Below, in pieces: positions 22,741-34,080 of a stretch of DNA of 64,000 nucleotides (the first letter of the stretch is position 1; every line of letters starts with the position of its first letter). The DNA is taken from the NCBI GenBank assembly GCA_051453625.1, contig JBOZIK010000001.1:148483050-148547049 (forward strand). The letters run 5' to 3'. Position numbers and translations under genes: made by a program. The notes below the pieces were generated by a model. That model was not told the origin of the DNA. It searched no databases and saw only the letters and a program-made list of their open reading frames with translations. Origin of the DNA: Welwitschia mirabilis. Lineage: Eukaryota > Gnetophyta > Gnetopsida > Welwitschiales.

Positions 22741-24620
22741 ATTTTCTTCTTATCAAGTTTTTTCATAGCTTCGAATATCTTGGATTTTCTTACTAAAGTT
22801 TCTAAAAAACTAGGTTGATGCTTACATTTTATATTAAGGCTTTTAAATGATCATCGAAGACAGGGTTTGTGTTAAGCCTATCAAGCCATGGGGTAGCAGG
22901 TTTCTTTTTGAAAAATCTTTCTTTTTGCTGCTAAGTGAGGAAGGGAAGGAATGATTTTCTAGGATTTCTATGCCCTCTTCCTCATTATTCTTATTAATTT
23001 GTGAAGTTGAATAGGAGGAGTTGTATTACTTCCACTTCTTGTCATCACCTTATAATCTTTTCTCACTTTATTAGGGTTAAGTAAAGGTTGAGTGGTAAGA
23101 GACCCTTGTGGTATTTGGTTGACAAGCATGGTTTATTGTAAAATATTCACAAGATTTTTATATTGGTGTTTATCTTCTCTTGAGTTTTTCTCAACTCCTC
23201 AATAAAATTCCTATGGTTTTTGAAGTTGGAAGGGCTTGCCAAGTTTTTTAAATTGTTGGATTAAAAATTTGAGTACTAAAATATATTTTTGAAAGATTAG
23301 AAGTTAGGATGATGTGTTTAAAAATTTCTAGAGTTTGGTTGCTCACTTATTCTATGTTAAAAGTTATGATTTTGAACTTTTCTTTAGTTATCGTTTTGAG
23401 TGTAGTTCGAAAGTATTTAGTTAAAGGCAGAAACTTCCTCATAGATTTTTTTCTTTATAGGTAAGAAGTAAGGGAAAATCGTTTGTAACATGATAGCTAT
23501 ATTCACATAAATCACATGTTGGAACTATGACTTCACTATTTTTTATTGCCAATTTAGCATTAAGAATCATCTAGGTGTATTTCTCTAAGGTAGAAGTGAA
23601 ATCCTTAATGACATTAATTGGCTTATTTTTTATTCTAGTTTTATTCTTCTCATATTTTACCTCTTTTAGGTCCTTAATGATTTAGCCTACTATTTGGTTT
23701 TATCTAAGTGAGGGTTTAGGCCATGTTTGACTCACTTTCACCAAATCCTCCAAAATCTTCTAAGCATCTTCTAGGATTTGGTTTAAGAAGTTTCCTCCAT
23801 AATAAAAATCTATAAGTTTCTTATTATGGCTATTTAACCCACTATAAAAATAGTCAACTAACTTTACCTGTGAAAAGGCATCTATAGGGTTTGAATGTAA
23901 AGCAACAAAGAATCTCTCGTAGGCAAAGGCATAATCTTCATTAGGCATTTATTAGATGTTGATGAATTTTTTCTTACATTTCGGAATAATGGTTTCACTC
24001 ATGAATCTCTTCATAAAGGCTTCTTGAACTTAACTTCAAGATTTAAGGCTTTTATGAGTACTCATTCTAAGCCAAAGGTTTGCTTTATCTCTCAATGTGA
24101 TGGAAAACATAACCATGTAGGTGCTATTACTTATTAGTTTCTTACCATTTCTAAAAGTATGAATAAGTTGTTCTATATGGATGATGTGTTGTAAAGGATC
24201 TTCATCGAGTTCTCCACTAAAGGTAAGATAAGTGTTCAAGTTTCGGAGTTCTACATTATCACTAAAAAGTAAGTTGAAATGAGTTTGGATTTCATGTTTT
24301 ATGTTTGCTATAATATCTCTAAGGGTGACATGAGTATTGGTCTGAGAAGGAGTGGAAGTACAAGTTCCGATGAGAATGCATTTAAACAGATAGGTTATTT
24401 AAGCTTTTATACTAAGGTCAACATTATAGCAAAATCAAGCTCTACAGAAATAAAAGATAAAATTGCAAGAAATTCAAAATATTATGTACCTTCATTATTT
24501 TTAACTATTTTTATTTCAAGATTTATCAAACCTTCTCTGATGTATTTAGTAATTAACAATCATTCTCTCTGGCATTTTTTTTTTTTTACTAGACTTAACC
24601 ATTCATGCTAAATCTTAGAT
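22741..24620 (-). pseudogene. gag of Ty3-5
   Basis: Minus strand, capsid-type words: MNTYLTFSGELDEDPLQHII (24,239 on), HTFRNGKKLISNSTYMVMFS, LRDKANLWLRM, then MPNEDYAFAYERFFVALHSN and FYSGLNSHNKKLIDFYYGG (23,948-23,760). The last equals the FYNGL...LIDAAAGG block of Athila/Tat Gag. A zinc knuckle is not readable here (it is in Ty3-4 at 27,543). Several frames, many stops. Confidence 0.85.
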
Positions 24621-25059
24621 CTATGAAAGTGTCATCCCTGTTATCATCTAGATGATACAATGAATGATAAAAACACAGAAACCAAAGAAAAGAAAAAGTA
24701 GAAAATAGAAACCAAAAACTAACTCTTAATAGGAAAACTCAAAAAATAGATTATCATCCATCTGATTCATCTAGAGAACAAAGGGAATGATGGGACTAAA
24801 ACCCTAAAAATTTAATAGAAAAACTAAAAAAAAACTCATGGCATAGAGGTCGTCGTCACTGTACATCATCTAGAGGATGAAGTAGATGATAAACTTTTAT
24901 TGTAAAATAGAAAAAAACTTTGGTTTGAAAAATAGAAAATTAACTCTGCAAAAATGGGAAACCTAAACTACTACATATACTATTACACCACTATTGTAGT
25001 AAGCATCCAAACTAAAATACTTACCAAAGTAATGATAACTTTCAAACTTCAAATAGCCT
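24621..25059 (-). other. 5' leader of Ty3-5 with inverted-arm motifs
   Basis: Leader of ~440 bp between PBS and gag. It holds three TCATC/GATGA-type sites: ATCATCTAGATGAT (24,643-24,656, a perfect 14-bp palindrome), CATCCATCTGATTCATCTAG (about 24,756) and CATCATCTAGAGGATGAAG (about 24,863). Confidence 0.65.
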
Positions 25060-25078
25060 TCCCTGGTAATGATGCCAA
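25060..25078 (-). promoter_or_regulatory. Primer-binding site of Ty3-5 (tRNA-Asp type)
   Basis: Minus strand TTGGCATCATTACCAGGGA, the best preserved PBS here; it differs from TTGGCGCCGTTGCCGGGGA only by transitions. Two bases separate it from the LTR end CACAACA. Confidence 0.9.
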
Positions 25079-25080
25079 GA

Positions 25081-26165
25081 TGTTGTGGTGCATATTTTTG
25101 TAAAGTTTATGTCATGATTAGAATCCTGTTAATCACAAATAATATGCACAAACATAACATACTAATATAGATAAGAGTGGCTCAAATGTCGTAATCCATT
25201 GAAGGCCAAAATATGGAAATAAAAGAGCTACTTTCAAGAGAGCAAAACTATAATATAACCTATAGTAATAACTTGAAATACATGAAAATGAAATGAAGTA
25301 TACTTGTATAAGGCTAATCTAGGAAAATAAAACAATAATGCACCTAAACTATTCAAGTAAAGCCTTGACCAAACTTAACTTCATAAACTATATCACAAGA
25401 GAAACTGTCATTAGATTTCAAGCAACATAAGCTACAAGGGAGAAGATCATTCATATATGAAAGCATAAAAAGAAATTTTTTATATAGANNNNNNNNNNNN
25501 NNNNNNNNNNNNNNNNNNNNNNNNNNNNNNNNNNNNNNNNNNNNNNNNNNNNNNNNNNNNNNNNNNNNNNNNNNNNNNNNNNNNNNNNNNNNNNNNNNNN
25601 NNNNNTCATAAGAATGTTGGATGCAGATGAAGATAAGGAGGAGTCAAGGGGGAGACCTCTATTTATTAACTTAAAACATGAAATGTAATAGACAGAAAGG
25701 CATAGGTAAATCCTAACAGCCACATAGAAAGGAATCGGAATATAAGTGGTAAAAGTTAGATAACATTTAATGCGGGAAGTACAATTAGTGTCATCTGGCT
25801 AGTTGTCTGAATAATAAGGGAGATGATGCCAACTCATGATTAAATCCACATCAGCTGCCATTTAGACCTTAGTCAGCATTCAGTTAGCGCGATCATCCAT
25901 TCTTTCATCCAGATGATGAGGTGGACAATGGTTTTCAATAAATCTTCAATTAGTGCATCAGCTTTATTATTTATAGAAAGTTATCATCAGAAATATAGAT
26001 TATTCATATTTGCTTAGAATTCTTATAATGTATCATAGAAATTGCATATTTCCATCCTTTTCATCTTATCTCTTCATTATCACAAAAAACAAGCATTTAC
26101 CTATCTATTTACCTACAAACAACTCAAAATACCCTATTAAATATAGGTAAGTTAGCATCATAACA
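25081..26165 (-). repeat. 5' LTR of Ty3-5
   Basis: Plus-strand view starts TGTTGTGGTGC and ends CATAACA. Includes a 117-N gap (25,489-25,605). Length equals the other LTR to within one base. A TTAATAAATAGAGG box on the minus strand (about 25,655) may be the promoter TATA element. Confidence 0.9.
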
Positions 26166-26628
26166 TACATCTTATTATCTAGACAATGTGTGATGGATGA
26201 TGGCTCATGAAAACTAGAGTTTCTTTTTTCATAAGAACTATGATTTTTCTATCATCCCCTCTCTTCTCTAGATGATTTAAGTGTGTAACTATTAGTTTTT
26301 TTTTCTATCTGATTTTTCTACAACTCTATTTCTCTATGTTTTTTGTTTTTAGTTTTTTATATGTATTATCATGCAAGCATATCATCTAGATAAGTAATAA
26401 GATGATGCTTGCAAAAATAACTTTTTGCATGTAGGAATATGATAAATTTGGATAGAATATGAAGTATTAGAAAGAGCAGCTTCTAATTAAAGAAAACGTT
26501 AGAGAAGTTTTGATCAACTATGGACTAAGCCTAGGTATGCACATCCTAAGTACATAAGAAATTTTAAGAATTAAATAAGATGATTTTTTTGCATTTATTA
26601 TTTTAAAATCTAATTTTCAAAAATAAAA
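26166..26628 (+). other. 5' leader of Ty3-4, second part
   Basis: Resumes Ty3-4 after the Ty3-5 insertion. It has TTATTATCTAGACAATG (26,172), CTTCTCTAGATGATTT (about 26,264) and CATCTAGATAAG (about 26,383). At about 26,460-26,530 it matches the Ty3-6 leader near 31,440-31,500 (GTATTAGAAAGAGC..., GTTTTGATCAAC vs ATATTGGTCAAC). Confidence 0.65.
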
Positions 26629-28050
26629 TTGAGAAGAAAAGAGTTTTTTAATGTTAAATTATATGCAAAAACAGAAAGAAATATCTTCTCTAATAATATT
26701 ATTATAATAAGAACCTATATTACTTCCATAAATACAAATGTCAATGCCAAACTAAAACAATTAATTCCAAATAAAAAGTATAAAAACCAAATTTCTTTTA
26801 ACCTACCTCTTGGTAATGATGTCAAGTTAAGAAAGTTAAATGCATATCCTATTTTTACTATAGAAAATGATGAAGATCCACTTCAACATATAGCCAACAT
26901 AGAACAATTAGTGCTTACTTTAAGAAATGGTAAAAAAAACATATTAGTGATTGTACTTATATGGTAATCTTTCCTATTACACTTGAAGGAAAAGCAAAAT
27001 TATGGCTAAGAACTATTTCACATAAAATCCTAAAAACATGAAACCAAGTTCAAAAATCCTTTATCAAAAGATTCATAAGTGAAACTACAATGAGAAAAAG
27101 AAAGAAAAAAGTAACAAACTTTCAATAATAACCTAATGAGGATTATGCGACTGCATATAAATGATTTTTTATAATAATACATTCTAATCCTATTGATGCA
27201 TTTGCTTAAGAAGAACTAATAGATTCTATAGTGGATTAAAGAGTCAAACTAAATAACTTATAGATTTTTCATATTGGGGCAACTTAATAAACCTCATATT
27301 ATAGAATTCATGGAAGTTGTTAAAAGAATTAGTGAAATTAAGTTAAACTTGACCTAAACCAACATTTATAGAAAACCATATTATAGATCAAATCATAAGA
27401 TCTTAAAGAAATAAAATAAGAAAAGGAGGAACTAAAACAAAAACCAACAAATGCAATTAAAGATTTCAAAACAACTTTAGAAAAATACACTTAAATAATT
27501 ATAGATGAAAAAGTGGCAATTGAAAAAAATGTGGTTTCAACTTGTGATTTTTGTAAAGATAATTATCATATAACAAAAAAATGCCATTTATTGTTAACTT
27601 ATAAAGACAAAATTTATGAGGAAGTGTGTGAATTTAATTAAAAGTCTTCATACTTTAGGAATTAAAATCAAAATCAAAATCAATTTCAACCTAAAATGAA
27701 TAAACAATTAAACTTTTAATCTTTTGAGAATAAATTAAAAAAACTTTCAAACAAGTCATCCAAAATTTCAACCATTTAAAAGTATATTTAAGAATGCCAA
27801 CTTTTAATCAAATCATTCAAACTTCCAATAAAGTATATTAAATTTTTATGCAAGTACTTCAAATTCATAAAATTAAAATGATCCACTTTGAGATTCAATA
27901 GATAAGCTAATAAGATCACAAGAAAATAAAAACACAAATATTAAAAATCTAGTAAATGTACTTCAAAAACCTTTGTTAGCAAATTAAAGACCACAAGGAT
28001 CACTTGAAACACAAACTTTGCCAAACCCTAATGAAGTGAGAAATGATTTT
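26629..28050 (+). pseudogene. gag of Ty3-4
   Basis: Capsid words: AYPIFTIENDEDPLQHIANI, EQLVLTLRNGKK (26,629-26,967), then PNEDYATAYK and IHSNPIDAFA (about 27,128-27,210). A zinc knuckle C-X2-C-X4-H-X4-C is fully kept at 27,543-27,584 (CDFCKDNYHITKKC). Gag binds and packages the element RNA; the knuckle is its nucleic-acid-binding part. The frames around it are broken by stops. The 3' part runs into an 811-N gap. Matches gag of Ty3-5 and Ty3-2. Confidence 0.88.
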
Positions 28051-28861
28051 NNNNNNNNNNNNNNNNNNNNNNNNNNNNNNNNNNNNNNNNNNNNNNNNNN
28101 NNNNNNNNNNNNNNNNNNNNNNNNNNNNNNNNNNNNNNNNNNNNNNNNNNNNNNNNNNNNNNNNNNNNNNNNNNNNNNNNNNNNNNNNNNNNNNNNNNNN
28201 NNNNNNNNNNNNNNNNNNNNNNNNNNNNNNNNNNNNNNNNNNNNNNNNNNNNNNNNNNNNNNNNNNNNNNNNNNNNNNNNNNNNNNNNNNNNNNNNNNNN
28301 NNNNNNNNNNNNNNNNNNNNNNNNNNNNNNNNNNNNNNNNNNNNNNNNNNNNNNNNNNNNNNNNNNNNNNNNNNNNNNNNNNNNNNNNNNNNNNNNNNNN
28401 NNNNNNNNNNNNNNNNNNNNNNNNNNNNNNNNNNNNNNNNNNNNNNNNNNNNNNNNNNNNNNNNNNNNNNNNNNNNNNNNNNNNNNNNNNNNNNNNNNNN
28501 NNNNNNNNNNNNNNNNNNNNNNNNNNNNNNNNNNNNNNNNNNNNNNNNNNNNNNNNNNNNNNNNNNNNNNNNNNNNNNNNNNNNNNNNNNNNNNNNNNNN
28601 NNNNNNNNNNNNNNNNNNNNNNNNNNNNNNNNNNNNNNNNNNNNNNNNNNNNNNNNNNNNNNNNNNNNNNNNNNNNNNNNNNNNNNNNNNNNNNNNNNNN
28701 NNNNNNNNNNNNNNNNNNNNNNNNNNNNNNNNNNNNNNNNNNNNNNNNNNNNNNNNNNNNNNNNNNNNNNNNNNNNNNNNNNNNNNNNNNNNNNNNNNNN
28801 NNNNNNNNNNNNNNNNNNNNNNNNNNNNNNNNNNNNNNNNNNNNNNNNNNNNNNNNNNNNN
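28051..28861. other. Assembly gap (811 N)
   Basis: The gap falls between gag and protease of Ty3-4. Apparent open frames spanning 27,984-28,912 consist of N and are not genes. Confidence 0.97.
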
Positions 28862-29280
28862 ATAACCAACATAGTTTTGCAAACATGTCTAAAACTTAAG
28901 AATCATAGATAGCAACAGTTAGCATTACTTTAGAAGGAAATAAAAGAATTAAGAAAGTATTAATTGATATAGGAGCAAGTTTTAATATTATATCTCTTCA
29001 TATTTGTCAAAGATTTAGGTTGGAAAGTAGAATTGAGCATATACATATTATCTTAGATATAGTTGACACTTCAATGAAGAAACTTTTAGGAGTAATAAAG
29101 GACTTGGTGATTCAAATAGAAGAAGATTTTTATCTAATAGATATGGTTGTTATAGAAGTTAAGAATACTGAAGATTATTTACCACTTCTAGGGAGATCAT
29201 TTTATGTAACCACCCATTGTAGTATTAATACATGAACTAATGATGGAGTGCCATTTGGGAAATAAGAAATTTACCATTAG
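28862..29280 (+). pseudogene. Aspartic protease of Ty3-4
   Basis: Retropepsin-like region. KVLIDIGASFNIISLHICQR holds an intact active-site D-I-G-A-S (28,966-28,980). 29,020-29,235 continues as RIEHIHIILDIVDTSMKKLL, GVIKDLVIQIEEDFYLIDMV and PLLGRSFYVTTHCSINT. It would process Gag-Pol. First stop after the domain at about 29,235. Confidence 0.88.
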
Positions 29281-29599
29281 ATTTTCAATGCTGCTAAAAA
29301 AGACATCGGTGATGAGTGAAATGTAGAGAAAAAAATTAAATCAATCCTATTTTTACAACATCGTCCACTTGAAGAGAGATGAATAATACTTCATGAGCCT
29401 ACCTTCTATAATTATTTAATTCAAGCAAAAAATTTAAAATCTTTTAACCATGATGAACTCAATTATGAATACCTTGGAACTAACTATGTTGATAAAGGTG
29501 ATGAAGAAATAGAATTTATAATCTAGGAAGAAGTCCAACATTTAAAAACAACTAAGATTCCATATTTTGAGGGATTTCATCCACCTCTATCACCCAAAC
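29281..29599 (+). other. PR-RT linker of Ty3-4, first part
   Basis: Polyprotein linker (SILFLQHRPLEER, EPTFYNYLIQAKNL, YFEGFHPPLSP) with stops. It stops at the Ty3-6 LTR and resumes at 37,507. The join reproduces the uninterrupted linker of Ty3-5 near 22,000. Confidence 0.75.
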
Positions 29600-30823
29600 T
29601 AATGCATCTCTAAATTATATATATTTAATGAGGTGTTATGACCTATTTGGTAGGACATTTATATAGGTTTAGATGTAATTTTGAGGATTTTGTAGAATTA
29701 ATAGAAGATCTTAGAAATATGCAATTCTTGGCATGATTAGAAGCATTTAAATCATATTCTAATATATTGTGCCTTGGAGGAAGATCACTGACGTAAAAGG
29801 ATGACTTCTCTTAAGTTAAAAAGACAAAGAAAACTATTATCCCCTTAGTTATCTTCATGATACGTAGGATGACAACACTATAGATGCCACATGGAAATGC
29901 CAATATGGAATGAAGCCAGTACTAGTGAGTCATCCTTTATAAAGGGGTGTCATCCCCATGCTCATCTCCACAACATATAGGACAATGAATGTAATGTTTG
30001 AACCATCATCCCTTTGGTCATCTCCATGATATACAGGATGACAACCAATGCTTGTTCATTTTATCTGTATCTTTCTTGTAATTGAGTGCATTTTGCAATG
30101 CCTTTTATACATTAGTTTTGATTCTTAATCCTCTAAATAAGAATCTGTTTTGATTCTCCTCTCCATCTTCATTTACACTAAATAGTCTTATGATAGAGAT
30201 CAAAGGGCTGGAAATCCATCTTGTGAGTTGCAAAAAGATGTTTTCTTCATGAAGGGCTATGTATCCTCCATTGAGGCTTAGCTATTTTGTAAGCTAGATG
30301 CTAGTTCTATTTTAATATAAAACTTTATTTCATTTGTGAATTTATTTCTATTATATCTCCATTATAATTTATGTTTTACTTGATCTGGTGATAATTTTAT
30401 TAATGATTAGTTCTTAAGGGCAGCCTTAGTTAAAGCTGAATAAAGTAATTTTAGATTAAATTTGCATTGCATTTATTTAACTCATGTAATAGCTTAAGTT
30501 AGTCCTAGTTAGAAATAGTATCCTTAATTGATTAGGTTATACAAGGTTAATACTCTTAACCTATTGATTTGGTACTCGAATAGGTGTTCATTTAGGTCAA
30601 GTGCATTTGCATTGCATCACATTTACTTTATTACATTGGTTTTTAAATTTTGGTTATCATATTCTATTTGAAAATCAATTCTCATCTTATATTGTAAGTA
30701 TTCAATGGGTTATGAAATTGGAGTCAGTTTCATTCATACTAGAGTTTGTATTTTGCAATTTATATATTTTGATTAATAGGATTTAGAGTAAGACGTGAAG
30801 TTGAAAAAGTACACATCGCAACA
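29600..30823 (+). repeat. 5' LTR of Ty3-6
   Basis: Starts TAATGCATCTCT, ends ATCGCAACA. It aligns along its whole length with 36,264-37,506 (GGACATTTATATAGG, CATCCTTTATAAAGGGGTG, CTCTCCATCTTCATTTACAC). It carries TCATC..ATGA..AGGATGACA units near 29,855 and 30,010. By eye roughly one base in five or six differs between the two LTRs, mostly transitions. Confidence 0.9.
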
Positions 30824-30825
30824 TC

Positions 30826-30844
30826 TTAGCACCATTATCAGAAA
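30826..30844 (+). promoter_or_regulatory. Primer-binding site of Ty3-6, decayed
   Basis: TTAGCACCATTATCAGAAA; all differences from TTGGCGCCGTTGCCGGGGA are G-to-A or C-to-T. Confidence 0.85.
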
Positions 30845-31775
30845 AAGCTATTAAGGAGTTTAAGAATTATCGTCACTCAGATGAGTAAATTGGATTTTGG
30901 TTTAACTATTTATCTATAGTAATATTATATTTCTATTTTTATATTTGTAGGTTTTTAGTTCATGTTTTTTGTTTTCCTAGTCTGTAATAATAGTCTGTCT
31001 TCCTCTCTATCATCTAAATGCCATTGACAATGATGACATAGATTTATCAGTTTATTTTTTAGTCTATAATATTTCTTTTTATTTTCTTAGCAGTATAAAA
31101 ATACTTATCATTTTATTTGTTGTTCCCCTGACACGATGGATAACAGCCTCTGTTTTTCTTTTCTATTTTTATTTTTTTGCATTCTATTTTTAATTCATAG
31201 CAAATTTTATCTTTCAGTTTTTGTTTTCATCATTCCCTTTATTGTCTTCATGATAAGAATGATAATTGTCTCTATCTATTTTAAGCTTTCAACTTTATAC
31301 TAAATTTCTATTTTCTATTCTTGCTTTTGATTGTTGTCATCCTCTCTATTGGCCCCATGACAAAAAGAAAAACTGTTATTTTTTTCTAATATTTCATTTT
31401 CTATTATTTTCTATTTAAAGCATGTTGTGATATGGTCAATTCAAGAAGGAAATAACAAAAAAAAGGGCTAATAGAAGAAAAACATTAAAGAAATATTGGT
31501 CAACCTTGAATTATAATTAGATACACAATTTCTAGATATGTATAATATCTCTTTTAAGTTCCTTTTTTTTTCAATCTGATTCCCTAATGAAATTTATTTT
31601 TTTTTTTTTTAAATAGAAGATGAAGATGCTCATTATACATCTTTTAAGTGTTAAGAATCTAGACAATTTTGATAAAAATATAAAACATTAAAAAAAAGTA
31701 AAACTTAATCTTAACTATATTCTTATCTTTCTTATCATTTTTAATTATATTCTCTTATTCCAATTCTTCTCAATT
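30845..31775 (+). other. Leader of Ty3-6 with repeated inverted-arm motifs
   Basis: About 930 bp without a long frame. Four related units lie between about 31,000 and 31,380, each with a TCATC/TGTC arm, a pyrimidine-rich centre and a CATGA(C/T)A/GATGA arm (near 31,010, 31,128, 31,235 and 31,335). Near 31,435-31,500 a short frame (MVNSRRK, then TLKKYW after a shift) is similar to Ty3-4 near 26,460. Confidence 0.6.
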
Positions 31776-33556
31776 ATGAATAGTAATACAAGGACCCTTT
31801 AAGAAATTCTTGTTGAAAGGAAAAGAAACTTGAAAAATTTTGAGGATAATAGGAAGAAAACACCTTAAGATATTTTTTTAAAAAATAATAAAAAAAATTC
31901 TGAGAATAATAGTAATAAAATGCTTTAAGAGATTTTTGTAAAAAGAGAAAGAATAATACAAAATGATGTTAAGAGTAGGAATTGAGTCCATTCCTCTTTT
32001 CAACCATCTTATTATTTCCCCTCTTCTTTTCAATCTTTATATAGAAATGTCAATGAAAATTTTTCACATTTTACGGATTTCACCTCATTTAAACAAACAT
32101 CCTATAATCATTTTTATTGATTTCATCCATCTACCATTAATTACTATGAAGAAGAACCATCTCCCATTAATTACTATGAGGAAGAAAATGATCCAATAAA
32201 AGAAAGGATTAACAAAATGATAAAGAAATAAGAAAATACCAACAAAAACTTAAATAATTTGATTGATATCCTTTAATAAATACTATTACAAAATTAGGGT
32301 TATCCTATAATACAACATCCTTAAAACTACTCTACTACATCCTACCTCAAGGAAAATAAGTATAACTTAGAAACAAATGATAATAATTCTTGATTTCAAA
32401 TAGAAGATGAAATTTTGAATCAGACTTTAACATCCTACTTATTAGGATATGAGAAAAGGGGAGAAAATAATAACTCAACTCAATCTTTTGATAATAGGGA
32501 TGAGGATGACCATTTATTAGATGATGATATGGAGGTATTAGATTATATCCTTGGTATCCATTTACTACTAGATAATATAAAGGACGAATCCACTCATAAA
32601 AGTCTAAAAATTCTTTAATATATGATAGATATAATAATTATATTTCTCCTTCTAATGAATATAACAAATTAAACAACATGAAACAAGAAGATAAGAATGA
32701 TAAAGAAGAAGACGATGATGACATTAAAATATTAGATCATATCCCAAGTTTGCACTTTATTTGTGATGAGGATGAAGGAGTTTCACTTTTAAAAGAAGTT
32801 TAACCTATGATATTAAGGGAGAATATAAGTAATGAAATAAAACTAGTAAAGAATAATCAATTTAGTAATAGAAACTCAATAACTGAAAATGAGGATTACA
32901 ATTTAGAATTAACAAGATTAATCAACAAAGAGGAAGAAGAGTCAACTCATGAAATATCAGAAAATATTTCATCAAATAATGAAGACAATGATAAATTTCC
33001 TTTTTATAATCCTTTTAATGATCTTATTGATGAATCCATCAACTTAGAAAAGAAAAAAAATCCTCAACAAAATAGTGAAAAAGAGCAAAACATAATTAAT
33101 GATATCGATATTGATAATGAAGAAGAGGGAGATATAATCAATGAAGAGAGAATTCAATAAAGTAATGATGAACTTAACAATCAAAAAGAGAGGAATAAAG
33201 AAGAATAAATTTTAAATTAATTAAAATTAATGGAGAATAGACTTATACCTTTTAACGAAGAAAACCAGCTTAAAGACTTTCTTTATGGTTCTCCATCTTT
33301 TTCACTTATACTTTCATACAAAACCTCAAATGGCATCCCTAATTCTACTTCTACTTCTACATTACCTTGTGATATTAATAATTATTATCTCTTTTCTTTT
33401 ATCCCTTTTGAACATTTAAGTAATTCTTCAAATCACATTGTTGTCCTTGAAATTAATGAGACATATTACATTGAGGACTCTACTCCAAAAACCTCTAAAT
33501 CCTTTCCTTTTAAAAATTCATGTGCTATAAAAAGTAACATCTTTCCTCTTTTGTAA
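31776..33556 (+). pseudogene. Unidentified ORF of Ty3-6, 5' part
   Basis: From ATG at 31,776 one frame runs to 32,618 (281 codons), broken by about a dozen stops, mostly explainable as C-to-T or G-to-A hits. After a one-base shift near 32,610 the reading continues in one frame to 33,556, again with few stops (near 32,800, 33,160, 33,208, 33,217). The product would be rich in Asn, Glu, Asp and Lys: EDDHLLDDDMEVLDYILGIH, EDDDDIKILDHIPSLHF, INDIDIDNEEEGDIINEERI. An internal repeat is present (INYYEEEPSP/INYYEEEND at about 32,135-32,190). The last part (33,230-33,556) is less acidic: LIPFNEENQLKDFLYGSPSF, YYLFSFIPFEHLSNSSNHIV. I recognise no Gag, PR, RT or integrase motif and no known family. It stands where gag-pol would be. 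Confidence 0.6.
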
Positions 33557-33565
33557 AGTCAACTC

Positions 33566-34080
33566 TACATTATGCTTTTAATAATTATCCTTTTCAAGAA
33601 AAAGACCTAGAATATTTTGAAACTCTAAATTAGGGTAAATATTATCTTCTTGATCCAAATCCATGCTTAAAATTAAATGTTAAAAAGCTTCTTAGGTATG
33701 TTAAATCTATCTTAATGTATGTTAAATCTATCTTAATCACTCAATCTATGAAGTTTTTTTGAAAACCTTGGAGCTCAAATTATACTATTAATGTCTCCCG
33801 CGTCTAATATCAAGCTTTAAATGCAATTTACATTTCAAATCGTTTATATTATGAGTTTTATAATAGATTATCCTTTTATGATTTATATGAATTTTTTATA
33901 TCTTGTATTAGTGCTAAATCTTGTGGAGATAAAATTTTATGTGTTATGCTAATAAAAAAAATCCTTATTTTCTTACTAAAAAATCATGTATCAAATCAAA
34001 TGATGAAAAACATTTTAAAAATCCCTCAAAATCTTCCTAGACACTTTCATTCAATACCTCCTTACATGCATTTATAATGA
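33566..34080 (+). pseudogene. Unidentified ORF of Ty3-6, 3' part
   Basis: After another frameshift a frame reads TLHYAFNNYPFQEKDLEYFE, GKYYLLDPNPCLKLNVKKLL, PWSSNYTINVSRV, YQALNAIYISNRLYYEFYNR and LSFYDLYEFFISCISAKSCG, with only three internal stops in about 330 bases; coherence fades after about 33,960. The many Tyr, Phe, Leu and Trp residues suggest a folded domain, unlike the acidic 5' part. It includes a perfect 21-bp tandem duplication (33,696-33,716 and 33,717-33,737), which is seven codons and keeps the frame. Not recognised. Whether the two parts are one protein of about 730 residues or two proteins cannot be decided here. Confidence 0.5.

Larger units (their letters stand above)
13003..26165 (-). 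mobile_element. Ty3-5: full-length Athila/Tat-like element nested in Ty3-4
   Basis: Minus-strand element with LTRs of 1,084 bp (13,003-14,086) and 1,085 bp (25,081-26,165, including 117 N). Minus-strand order: LTR, PBS, leader, gag, PR, RT, RNase H, integrase, conserved noncoding domain, extra 3' frame, polypurine tract, LTR. Flanking 5-mers are TCCAC (left) and TACAT (right), only three of five equal, so the target duplication is weak. It keeps the most catalytic residues of any element here (RT FMDD, RNase H Asp/Glu/Asp, integrase second Asp and Glu) but has stops throughout and has lost the PR active-site Asp. Confidence 0.9.

Noticed and set aside
27984-28912. Several long open frames on both strands
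   Set aside because: They consist almost entirely of N from the 811-base gap.
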